A stretch of 42,114 nucleotides of DNA from Verrucomicrobiota bacterium. Lineage in GTDB: Bacteria; Chlamydiota; Chlamydiia; Chlamydiales; Rhabdochlamydiaceae. Below, piece by piece: positions 15,769 through 23,073 of this stretch. The translations under genes and the position numbers were made by a program. The first letter of the stretch is position 1. Each line of letters starts with the position of its first letter. The notes beneath the pieces were generated by a model, which worked only from the letters and a program-made list of their open reading frames with translations, did not search any database and was not told where the DNA came from. Location: positions 1-42,114 of the forward strand of contig JAFEGK010000001.1 in the NCBI GenBank assembly GCA_018239985.1. The letters run 5' to 3'.

Positions 15769-16309
15769 CGGTGCGTGTATCCACTTTGATTTTTTCCCCT
15801 TGGTCAATGAAGATGGGGACCTGGATTTTGGCTCCAGTATCTGTGAATGCAGGCTTCAGAACCCTGCCAGAGGTATCGCCACGAAGGCCAGGAGCGGTCT
15901 CGGTGATCGTCATCTCCATAAAGGTCGGAGGGATGAAATCAATGACTTCTCCTTTGTAGTAGATCAGCTCATACTCGATATCTTCTTTGCACCACATCTC
16001 TTTATCGCCGATTACAGACCCGGGGATGGTGTGCTGTTCAAAAGTTTTTTCGTCCATGAAGACAAAGTCTTCGCCTTCACGGTATAGGAGGCGCATGGTC
16101 TGCTCTTCGACATCAGCAAGATCGAGTTTTTCACCAGAGCGAAAAGTCCGTTCGACGACCCGCCCAGTCTTTAAATGCTTGAGTTTGACGCGGTTAAAGG
16201 GCTGCCCTTTTCCAGGTTTGACGAATTCATTGCTAACCAGAAGGTAGGGCTCTCCCTCCAGTTCTACTTTCATTCCGGGTTTAAAATCGTTAGTACTGAC
16301 CTGTGGCAT
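15743..16309 (-). CDS. efp: Elongation factor P
   Basis: 188 residues, normal length. EF-P enters the ribosomal E site and rescues stalling at proline runs. The N-terminal KOW-like domain has the modified loop EFVKPGKGQ, in which Lys34 is the site for beta-lysylation; two OB domains follow, ending in the conserved KVDTRTGEYVSRV. Lys34 is retained, so the adjacent epmA has a substrate. Start ATG at 16309. amn is the next conserved neighbour, as in C. trachomatis, but one accessory gene is inserted between them. Confidence 0.97.
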   Translation of the reverse strand: MPQVSTNDFKPGMKVELEGEPYLLVSNEFVKPGKGQPFNRVKLKHLKTGRVVERTFRSGEKLDLADVEEQTMRLLYREGEDFVFMDEKTFEQHTIPGSVIGDKEMWCKEDIEYELIYYKGEVIDFIPPTFMEMTITETAPGLRGDTSGRVLKPAFTDTGAKIQVPIFIDQGEKIKVDTRTGEYVSRVS

Positions 16310-16323
16310 TCTCTATGATCCTG

Positions 16324-17589
16324 TTAAAAAGCCCCGATTATGCCAGTTCGTCCTGTTTTGCTCAAGGACTTGCCACCTCTTCGGACTTTCATAACACTGT
16401 CATTAACTTGTTTAACACCTTTTTTAACTTCTCTTACACCCGTATTGATTTCTGTGGCAGCGCTCCTTAAGAGTGCCAGAGTGCTTTGGAGGTCTCCTTG
16501 CATTTTCGCGTTCTCTTTTATCCTTGCTTCAGCTTCCTCTATGGCCTGTTCTCTTTTTTGAAGTTGGGCATTGATTTTTCTCCCTTTTTCATCCAGTTCG
16601 GCTTCCCGTTTCTCAAAATATTTCTTCTGGAATTCAAGCGCATTTGCATGACTCAACTCGATCGCGTGCAATATTTCTGTCGTCTTGCCATTAAGTTCCT
16701 CAATTGCTTTAGCAGTTTGAGAATTTGCCTGCTGTGCAGTGCGGCGCTGGAGTTCTAAGATCTCTTCCTTACAGGCTTCAAACTTATTCAGCGCTTCTTC
16801 TCTGGAGGCTTCATGATCCTTTTTGCACTCTTGGTAAAAGGTTGTATTATATTCAGCTAGTTGGATTAAACGGGAAACGATCGTTTGTTGATCTTTGACA
16901 AGAGCCTCGTGTTTGGCGTTATTCTCTCTTTCTTTCGCAGTATACTCGGCATGCTTTAAATTTTGGCGGGCATATTCTGCATTTTCTTCCCTATATCCTT
17001 CTTTTAGAAGTCTATGCTCGAAATTATGGCGGGCATATTCAACATTTTCGACCCTTTGCTCTGCATTTAACCAGCCGTGCTCTTCATTATGGAGACCGTA
17101 CTGATAATTTTCGGCTCTATGCTCTTCATTCAACAGCCCATGCTCAACATTATGGCGCCCATATTCAGCATTTTCTGCCCGCTGTTCTTCAAGAAGGAGG
17201 CCATGTTTCACAAGGAGGCGTCCATACTCTTCATTTTTTTTCTGAAAATCCTCGAGTTTCTTGGCCATTTGCAAATTGAGCAGGCCATATCTGTTTCCTT
17301 CGTTTTCGATTCGCGAGGTCGCTCGATCGAGGCTCGCAAACTCTTTGAGATCTTTGATCGTTTTCACGCAGAGGGCGCCCATCCCAGCAGAGATCACTCC
17401 CGCCAAAAAATAGCCCCCCAAAACGAGGAAAATCGCCTGAACAACCTGATAGACTGCCGCTGCAGTCAGAATTTTATCTCTCCAGGAGCCAAAGGTTTGG
17501 ATGATGTAGGCCCTGACCCTTCCTCCCCAATGATTAGGAGCAGAGACAAGTCCTTGATCGAATGGTGGCGATGAAATAGCGTGAATCAT
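16324..17589 (-). CDS. Inc-like membrane protein with four 21-residue repeats and long coiled coil
   Basis: 421 residues from the ATG at 17589 (GCGAGG 5 nt upstream); an upstream in-frame start at 17625 is less likely. Residues about 39-78 form two closely spaced hydrophobic helices (ILTAAAVYQVVQAIFLVLGG and YFLAGVISAGMGALCV). Residues 130-213 are four consecutive 21-residue units, each starting with Gly/Arg-Leu/Trp-Leu, carrying R-x-E-N and Y-Gly/Ala in the middle and ending N-x-x-H (mostly HN-x-EH). The rest is a highly charged coiled coil up to about residue 390 with a basic tail. No known family recognised. The hydrophobic hairpin plus cytosolic coiled coil is what one expects of an inclusion-membrane protein. 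It sits as an insertion between efp and amn. Confidence 0.65.
   Translation of the reverse strand: MIHAISSPPFDQGLVSAPNHWGGRVRAYIIQTFGSWRDKILTAAAVYQVVQAIFLVLGGYFLAGVISAGMGALCVKTIKDLKEFASLDRATSRIENEGNRYGLLNLQMAKKLEDFQKKNEEYGRLLVKHGLLLEEQRAENAEYGRHNVEHGLLNEEHRAENYQYGLHNEEHGWLNAEQRVENVEYARHNFEHRLLKEGYREENAEYARQNLKHAEYTAKERENNAKHEALVKDQQTIVSRLIQLAEYNTTFYQECKKDHEASREEALNKFEACKEEILELQRRTAQQANSQTAKAIEELNGKTTEILHAIELSHANALEFQKKYFEKREAELDEKGRKINAQLQKREQAIEEAEARIKENAKMQGDLQSTLALLRSAATEINTGVREVKKGVKQVNDSVMKVRRGGKSLSKTGRTGIIGAF
16951..17202 (-). repeat. Four in-frame 63-bp tandem repeats inside the Inc-like gene
   Basis: The coding sequence of the four 21-residue units spans exactly 252 bp (4 x 63). Conserved words recur at this period, for example GCGGGCATATTC near 16970 and 17030 and GCCCATATTCAGCATTTTC near 17156. 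Copies have diverged, so the array is not a recent slip product. Degenerate flanking units may extend it on both sides. Confidence 0.8.
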
Positions 17590-17675
17590 AACAACCTCGC
17601 AAATGAGGAGCGCATTGTAAATCAACTTTGAATTTTATTCAAATCGATGGCAAAGATAAAAAAGAGGTGAGAATC

Positions 17676-18485
17676 ATGACTGAGAATTTCAAAGAGGAGC
17701 AGTTTGCTCGCGACACTCTTGAGCGCTATAGCGGGAGCTTATCTACCGATTTTCAGTCAAATTTGATCCTGACCAATTTCCCTCAATATGTCGATTACTT
17801 TGCCAAGAGACGTAATCTCAAGGTGCACGAAGGGTCGATGTTTAAGGCAGCCCATTGCACAAAAGAGGGGATTAGCATACTCGATTTCAAAATTGGCTCT
17901 CCTGCCGCAGCCCTTGTTGTCGACCTTTGTTCCTTTTTAAAGATTAAGGCGGCTGTTCTTCTAGGGATGTGTGGAGGATTAAGAAGACGCTATAAGGTTG
18001 GCGACTACTTAGTTCCAGTGGCCAGTATTCGGGATGAGGGGACTTCCAATTTCTATTTCCCTCCTGAAGTGCCTGCTCTGGCTAATTTTCTGATGCAGAA
18101 GGCTGTGACTCATGTGCTCGATGAGGAAAATGCCACCTATCACATTGGGATCACTTTTACATCGAATATGCGCTTTTGGGAATTCAATGAAGAGTTCAAA
18201 ACCCGTCTAAAAGCCACTAGGGCACAGGCTTACGAGATGGAATGCGCGACCCTTTTTACAGCCAGCTATAAGAGGAATTTTACATTAGGCGCCCTCATGC
18301 TCATCTCAGATCTTCCTCTCAATGAAGATGGGGTGAAGACTAAGAAGAGCTCAGCACATGTCTTTGAGACCTATATGGCCGATCATGTCGAAAAAGGGGT
18401 CAAAGTATTAAAAATTGCGCGCGAGATGCAAGAGCTTAATATTAAGGGAGCTTACCATCGAAACATCGGAATTCGAAAAAGATAA
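17676..18485 (+). CDS. amn: AMP nucleosidase
   Basis: 269 residues from the ATG at 17676, which has AGAGGTG upstream; an upstream TTG at 17628 is rejected. The enzyme splits AMP into adenine and ribose 5-phosphate. It belongs to the nucleoside phosphorylase fold; visible motifs are ILTNFPQYVDYF, AAVLLGMCGGL (phosphate/ribose loop), AYEMECATLF (ribose-binding Met-Glu) and LMLISDLPL (catalytic Asp region). It lacks the long N-terminal regulatory domain of E. coli Amn (484 residues), as the chlamydial form does. Neighbourhood with efp and, further on, mfd-alaS-tkt matches C. trachomatis CT748-752 from memory. Confidence 0.93.
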   Translation: MTENFKEEQFARDTLERYSGSLSTDFQSNLILTNFPQYVDYFAKRRNLKVHEGSMFKAAHCTKEGISILDFKIGSPAAALVVDLCSFLKIKAAVLLGMCGGLRRRYKVGDYLVPVASIRDEGTSNFYFPPEVPALANFLMQKAVTHVLDEENATYHIGITFTSNMRFWEFNEEFKTRLKATRAQAYEMECATLFTASYKRNFTLGALMLISDLPLNEDGVKTKKSSAHVFETYMADHVEKGVKVLKIAREMQELNIKGAYHRNIGIRKR

Positions 18486-18530
18486 AAAAATTATTTGAAA
18501 TTAATTACTCCAACCAATTATCAGAAAGAT

Positions 18531-18630
18531 AAGAGACTCTTAACGGATTTGGTTTCGTCGCCTTTTTGAGGAAATTTGCCAAAAAGCCCAAAAAATCGAC
18601 ATGAAACCAATTCCGTTAAGAGTCGCTAAG
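18531..18630. repeat. Dispersed inverted repeat, subtype with TTAACGGATTTGG
   Basis: Left arm ACTCTTAACGGATTTGG and onward (18536-18560) pairs with the right arm at 18596-18623 (CGACATGAAACCAATTCCG then TTAAGAGT), with two or three mismatches. A 22-nt stretch of the left arm (18540-18561) recurs exactly at 32487-32508. Lies after the amn stop and before the lipoprotein operon. Confidence 0.8.
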
Positions 18631-18640
18631 GGAGAAAAGT

Positions 18641-19015
18641 ATGAAACCTCTATTACTATGTGCACTACTGATAGGCCTCGCCTCTTGTGGTTCTATTCAT
18701 GAAATGAACTCCAATATGGTTAGGACAAATGAGCTGATGGATGAAAACATTGTCGTAACGACAGGGGCTCAACAAACCATTCAAAAAAACACCGCTGCTG
18801 TGACTAACTCTACGGATACGATGATTGGGTTTGAAGATGTGATTGCCGATAATACGGAAACTGTAAACAAGGTGATCGACGGGATTCAGTCCCATTCCCA
18901 TGTTTTATCGATGGGAGCGATCGCTTTGCTACTATTGCTCTTTCTACCCTCGCTGATATTGGTTATTTTTTACTTCAGATTCCTAAGCACTATGAAGTCT
19001 TACATGAGGAAATAA
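18641..19015 (+). CDS. Small lipoprotein with C-terminal membrane helix, copy 1
   Basis: 124 residues. A lipoprotein signal peptide ends in GLAS-Cys16. A polar helical segment (about 20-85) with repeated Asn/Thr spacing (MDENIV, QKNTAAV, TNSTDTM, ADNTETV) resembles a short coiled coil. A C-terminal hydrophobic helix (about 90-112) is followed by a basic tail (STMKSYMRK). GGGAG precedes the ATG. It is the first of three tandem paralogues sharing layout and the N-S/R-ST-D motif. Function unknown. If the lipid anchor goes to the outer membrane and the helix sits in the inner membrane, it would bridge the periplasm; topology is inferred. Confidence 0.75.
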   Translation: MKPLLLCALLIGLASCGSIHEMNSNMVRTNELMDENIVVTTGAQQTIQKNTAAVTNSTDTMIGFEDVIADNTETVNKVIDGIQSHSHVLSMGAIALLLLLFLPSLILVIFYFRFLSTMKSYMRK

Positions 19016-19016
19016 T

Positions 19017-19385
19017 ATGAGAGCTAAATTTTTACTCCTTCTCAGTTTTGCAGGTTGCGCAACGATGGGTACGATGATCAACAATATGTCGACCATGAAC
19101 GATACGATCCAAGAAAACATCGAAACAATGAAGGATTCGGGACAGAAGATTGAGGCCAATACTGCAGAGGTTACCCGTTCGACAGACCAACTCATCGCGT
19201 TCAAAAAAATCATTGCCGGCAATACAGAGCAAATGAAGGAAGGTGTAGAAGGGATTGGTCAAAAGAAAAGCTTTTTGCCCATCGTGTTTATCGCTCTAGT
19301 GGCTCTGCTTTTTTTACCCACTACGATTTGCATTCTTTTCTATTACAAATTCTTCCAGCACATGCGATCAAATACTAAGAGGTAA
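19017..19385 (+). CDS. Small lipoprotein with C-terminal membrane helix, copy 2
   Basis: 122 residues, starting one base after the stop of copy 1 with GAGGAA as ribosome-binding site inside the upstream coding end. Lipobox SFAG-Cys14, followed by ATMGTMINNMSTMNDTI. Central segment with QENIETM, EANTAEVTRSTDQLIAF and AGNTEQ; C-terminal helix LPIVFIALVALLFLPTTICI, basic tail ending NTKR. Clear paralogue of copies 1 and 3 but diverged over most positions, so duplication is old. Function unknown. Confidence 0.75.
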   Translation: MRAKFLLLLSFAGCATMGTMINNMSTMNDTIQENIETMKDSGQKIEANTAEVTRSTDQLIAFKKIIAGNTEQMKEGVEGIGQKKSFLPIVFIALVALLFLPTTICILFYYKFFQHMRSNTKR

Positions 19386-19387
19386 TT

Positions 19388-19744
19388 GTGGTTAAAACTC
19401 TAATTCTATCGATGAGCTTATTGTGTTTGGTTGGTTGCGGGACCATGGGGGATATGTACCAAAATATGGTCCAAACCAATGAAAAGATGGAAGCCAACAT
19501 CGTCCTTTTGAATGATGTACAGGATACCGTTAGAGAAAATTCAGTCCAGGTGGTCCGCTCGACCAATCAGATTATACACTTGGGTGAGGTTAACCATACC
19601 AATGCCGAGGCAGTCAAAACTGCAATGGCAGCCGTGCATCCTTCTGGTATCCATAAACTCGCAGTTCTTGGGCTGTTGCTTTTATTCGTGGTCCCATGCC
19701 TTGTTCTTGGTTTCTCTTACTTCAAACTCAAGCGCAAGAGCTAA
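19388..19744 (+). CDS. Small lipoprotein with C-terminal membrane helix, copy 3
   Basis: 118 residues from a GTG at 19388, with AGAGG 5-6 nt upstream overlapping the end of copy 2. Lipobox CLVG-Cys17, then GTMGDMYQNMVQTNEKMEAN. Central segment RENSVQVVRSTNQIIHLGE; C-terminal helix KLAVLGLLLLFVVPCLVLGF, basic tail KLKRKS. The NMV-x-TNE word is shared with copy 1 and the GTMG word with copy 2. A weak hairpin with a T-run follows at about 19749-19773. Convergent with mfd. Confidence 0.75.
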   Translation: MVKTLILSMSLLCLVGCGTMGDMYQNMVQTNEKMEANIVLLNDVQDTVRENSVQVVRSTNQIIHLGEVNHTNAEAVKTAMAAVHPSGIHKLAVLGLLLLFVVPCLVLGFSYFKLKRKS

Positions 19745-19748
19745 ATCC

Positions 19749-19773
19749 GGGTTCGATGCAAAATCGCCCTTTT
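19749..19773 (+). terminator. Weak terminator candidate after the lipoprotein operon
   Basis: GGG and CGAT at 19749-19757 can pair with ATCG and CCC at 19763-19769 across a GCAAA loop with a two-base bulge, followed by TTTT. Modest stability; a suggestion only. Confidence 0.4.
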
Positions 19774-19812
19774 GAGCCACTTTGCTGCGCATTGAATTTT
19801 TGCAAATTCTCT

Positions 19813-22800
19813 CTAAAGTAACTTTTTCACAGCCAATTCGAACTCGGCCGGATCGGCCACTTTTGGCATCGGATAGTTTTGCCGCTCGAGTTCTTTGCCT
19901 TTTTGCTTTTCGGCTTTGAAAGTGAATTTCTCAAACTTGAGCAGCGTATATCCTTTCTGGGTAGCGAAAATCCGCAATCGGGTTAGGTGATAGAGCCAAA
20001 TCACTTGGGGTGGGCAGGGGCCGAAACGGTCTTGCATCTCACGCAATAGTTCGTCGGTCTCTTCATCAGAGGAGGCCTCGCCTAATCGGTGGTAGAGCTC
20101 CATCCGGAGCGATTCTTCGCTGATATAATCTTCAGGCAACCTAGCATCAAAGGCAAACTCCATCTTGGTCTCGATGAAGCTTGGCGCACATTTTTTCTTC
20201 ATCGCATCGATCGTCCTCTTTAGCAATTTGCAATAGAGATGGAAGCCAATCGAGGTGATCTGTCCTGATTGTTTCTCGCCAAGCACATCGCCCGCACCTC
20301 GGATCTCAAGGTCACGCATAGCGATTTTCATGCCTCCGCCATACCCTGAAGCTTCGATCAGGGCGTGGAGCCTTTTGCTGGCGATTTCAGGAAGCTCGCG
20401 CCGTTTGGGGACAAGAAAATAGGCGTAGGCGGGACGATTCCATCTTCCAACCCGGCCCCTCAGCTGATAGAGATCGGCAAGGCCAAAAGTGTCAGAGCGG
20501 TCTATCAAGATTGTATTGGCGTTTGGGATATCGATTCCATTCTCGACGATCGTCGTCGAAACCATAATATCGGCATCCCCTTTTTTGAAGAGATGATAAA
20601 CATGGTCGAGCTCGTCAGCTGACATTTGCCCGTGGCCGATGACGATGCGAGCTTCTGGGACCAGTTTTTGCAGCTCTTCGGCGACCAGATTGATGCTCTC
20701 CACTCGATTGTGTATGAAGAAGGCTTGGCCGTCGCGCGAAAGTTCGCGCAGCAGTGCATTTTGGATGAGGCTGGGCTCCCGCTCGACAATAAGAGATTTG
20801 ATCGGAAGGCGATCTTGTGGCGGAGTATTGATCACCGAAACGTCTCTAGCTCCAATAAGAGAAAGATAGAGTGTTCTTGGAATGGGGGTTGCAGATAAGG
20901 TGAGGCAATCGACCCCTGTTTTGAGTTTTTTCAAGTGCTCTTTTGCCCTGACACCGAACCGCTGCTCTTCGTCGATGATGATGAGTCCTAAATCTTTGAA
21001 GGCGACATCGTTGCTGATGATCCGGTGGGTGCCGATGAGGATGTCGAGGGCACCGTTTTTGGCTTTTTCGATATTCTCTCGGACTGTTTTCGCTGGCAAA
21101 AAGCGAGAGACAACACCGATATTGATTGGATAGTTGGCCATCCTTTCGCAAAAACTTTCGTAGTGTTGCATCGCTAAAACAGTTGTGGGAACGAGGACAG
21201 CAACCTGTTTTTTTCCATCAACAACGGCTTTAAAAGCGATCCGCATTGCCACTTCGGTTTTCCCATACCCAACGTCACCGCAGATTAGCCGGTCCATCGC
21301 CTTTTTTGACTGCATATCTTGCTTGGAAGCGGCTATTGCAGAGAGCTGATCGTCAGTTTCTACAAAGGGGAAATCAGTTTCGAAATTCAGCATCATTTCT
21401 GAATCTGGAGGATACTCAAAGCCCCCATGGAGCTCACGTTCGGCGTTGAAACGGAGCATCTCCTCCGCGTATCCGATGATCGCTGTTTGAGCCTGTTGGC
21501 GAGCTTTCTGCCATCTCTGCGTCCCTAGCTGGCTTAAGGTGGGGATTTCTTCTTTAGCGCCGATATAGCGAGAGACGAGATAACTCGAGGCAATCGGGAC
21601 GAACAGTTTGCTTGAGTCGGCGTACTCGATCACCATGAATTCGGCTTCAATCCCGAGGTGATTCTTCTGTTTTTCGATCCCTAGGTATTTCCCAATTCCA
21701 TTGTGGAAGTGGACCACCAGATCGCCGGCCTTAAGTTCGTGGAATTCGGCAGCTGGGGTGTGATAGGTTCCACGCCATTTTTGACGACGGATCCTTAGCC
21801 GCTGGGTCAGTTCGGTCATCGGCAAAATGGCCAGTTGGGAATCGGCGACTGCAAAGCCACTGGAGAGGTAGGCCCTCTCGAAGAATGTTCGCTGTGGAAG
21901 GTCGATTTTCGCATCGCCGATCATCTGCTTAAGGGTGCTCTCCTCCGATTCTGTTGCTGTCAAAAAATGGAGCTCGAGCGGAGTTTTAGAAAGGCGGCCG
22001 ATCCCAAGTAAAATCTCTTCGCGCGATGAGGCAGAAAAAAAGTCGCTGATTGGGATGAATGGCGTATTCCACCGTTTAGATTTGATTGGCGTCTGAAAGG
22101 CTTGAAATTCGATCGGCTGCAGAGGGGTCTTTCCGCTGTAAAATGAGCGCCCCAATTTCTCTTTGATTTCGACATCGGAAAGCTCTTCCAATTGCTCTTT
22201 GGTCCAGTAGAGTTTTTGCAAATCCTTGGTCTTTGCGAACAACTCTTCGATGGATGAGAAGAAGCGAGATTTCGCTCCGGGAAGTCCTTTTAGGCTAATA
22301 TACCGGTCTTCCAGGCTTAAGAGATCGTCGAATATGACGATTGTCGAAGGGCCTAAATAGTCGAAGAGGGTAGCGAGCCTTTCTTCCTCTTGCAGCAGCT
22401 TCGGCTCAGAGGCTGGACAAATAAAGAGCTGCTTCACCTTTTCAATCGATTTTTGTCCGATTGGATCGAAAGTGCGGATCGAGGAGATCTCGTCGCCAAA
22501 GAATTCGACACGGAAAGGCTCAGGGGCCGAGAGTGGAAAAATATCGAGGATACCGCTTCTTAAAGCATACTGCCCCTTATCGGCCACAACTGCCTCTCTG
22601 CGATAACCTAGGGCTTTTAAGAAATCGTCCAAAGCATCAAAGGGGATCTCTTCTCCAACCTTCCAAAGATTGCAATTGGGCTTGAGTATGTGAGGAGAAG
22701 GGAGCTTCTGCAGACAAGCTTGAAGTGGGCAGAGGACAACCCCTGGCTCTTTGCTTTGCATCAAATGGAATAGAATTTCAAACCGGCGGCCCACGATGTC

Positions 22801-23073
22801 AGGACTCGGAGGAATTTCTTCACCGGGAAGGGTTTCCCAAGCAGGAAACTCCAAAAAATGATTCAGCCCAAAATAGTCGAGATTGCCAGCGATCCGATTT
22901 TCACTCGAATCTGAGGAGATGACGAGGATGTTTTTCTTTGTAGATTCTTTCAGCAGCGCGATGAGAGCTGCCTTTGGCCCATCCCACAGTCCTTCTACGG
23001 TGAGTGAGATCTCGGTTTTCATCGCTTCAAAGAAATGGACAAGCTGATTACTTGTCAGCAATTTTGTAATCAC
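19813..23073 (-). CDS. mfd: Transcription-repair coupling factor
   Basis: 1086 residues, close to the usual 1100-1150. Mfd removes RNA polymerase stalled at DNA lesions and recruits UvrA. In order: UvrB-like N-terminal module (FPAWETLPGEEIPPSPDI), a CarD-like RNA-polymerase-interacting domain (GDLVVHFHNGIGKYLGIEK), the RecG-like translocase with Walker A GDVGYGKTEVA, the DEEQ box in IIIDEEQRFGV, motif III LSATPIPRTL, motif VI QLRGRVGR, and the C-terminal TRCF domain. Start is GTG at 23073, overlapping the alaS stop (GTGA), so it is translationally coupled to alaS. Confidence 0.97.
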   Translation of the reverse strand: MITKLLTSNQLVHFFEAMKTEISLTVEGLWDGPKAALIALLKESTKKNILVISSDSSENRIAGNLDYFGLNHFLEFPAWETLPGEEIPPSPDIVGRRFEILFHLMQSKEPGVVLCPLQACLQKLPSPHILKPNCNLWKVGEEIPFDALDDFLKALGYRREAVVADKGQYALRSGILDIFPLSAPEPFRVEFFGDEISSIRTFDPIGQKSIEKVKQLFICPASEPKLLQEEERLATLFDYLGPSTIVIFDDLLSLEDRYISLKGLPGAKSRFFSSIEELFAKTKDLQKLYWTKEQLEELSDVEIKEKLGRSFYSGKTPLQPIEFQAFQTPIKSKRWNTPFIPISDFFSASSREEILLGIGRLSKTPLELHFLTATESEESTLKQMIGDAKIDLPQRTFFERAYLSSGFAVADSQLAILPMTELTQRLRIRRQKWRGTYHTPAAEFHELKAGDLVVHFHNGIGKYLGIEKQKNHLGIEAEFMVIEYADSSKLFVPIASSYLVSRYIGAKEEIPTLSQLGTQRWQKARQQAQTAIIGYAEEMLRFNAERELHGGFEYPPDSEMMLNFETDFPFVETDDQLSAIAASKQDMQSKKAMDRLICGDVGYGKTEVAMRIAFKAVVDGKKQVAVLVPTTVLAMQHYESFCERMANYPINIGVVSRFLPAKTVRENIEKAKNGALDILIGTHRIISNDVAFKDLGLIIIDEEQRFGVRAKEHLKKLKTGVDCLTLSATPIPRTLYLSLIGARDVSVINTPPQDRLPIKSLIVEREPSLIQNALLRELSRDGQAFFIHNRVESINLVAEELQKLVPEARIVIGHGQMSADELDHVYHLFKKGDADIMVSTTIVENGIDIPNANTILIDRSDTFGLADLYQLRGRVGRWNRPAYAYFLVPKRRELPEIASKRLHALIEASGYGGGMKIAMRDLEIRGAGDVLGEKQSGQITSIGFHLYCKLLKRTIDAMKKKCAPSFIETKMEFAFDARLPEDYISEESLRMELYHRLGEASSDEETDELLREMQDRFGPCPPQVIWLYHLTRLRIFATQKGYTLLKFEKFTFKAEKQKGKELERQNYPMPKVADPAEFELAVKKLL

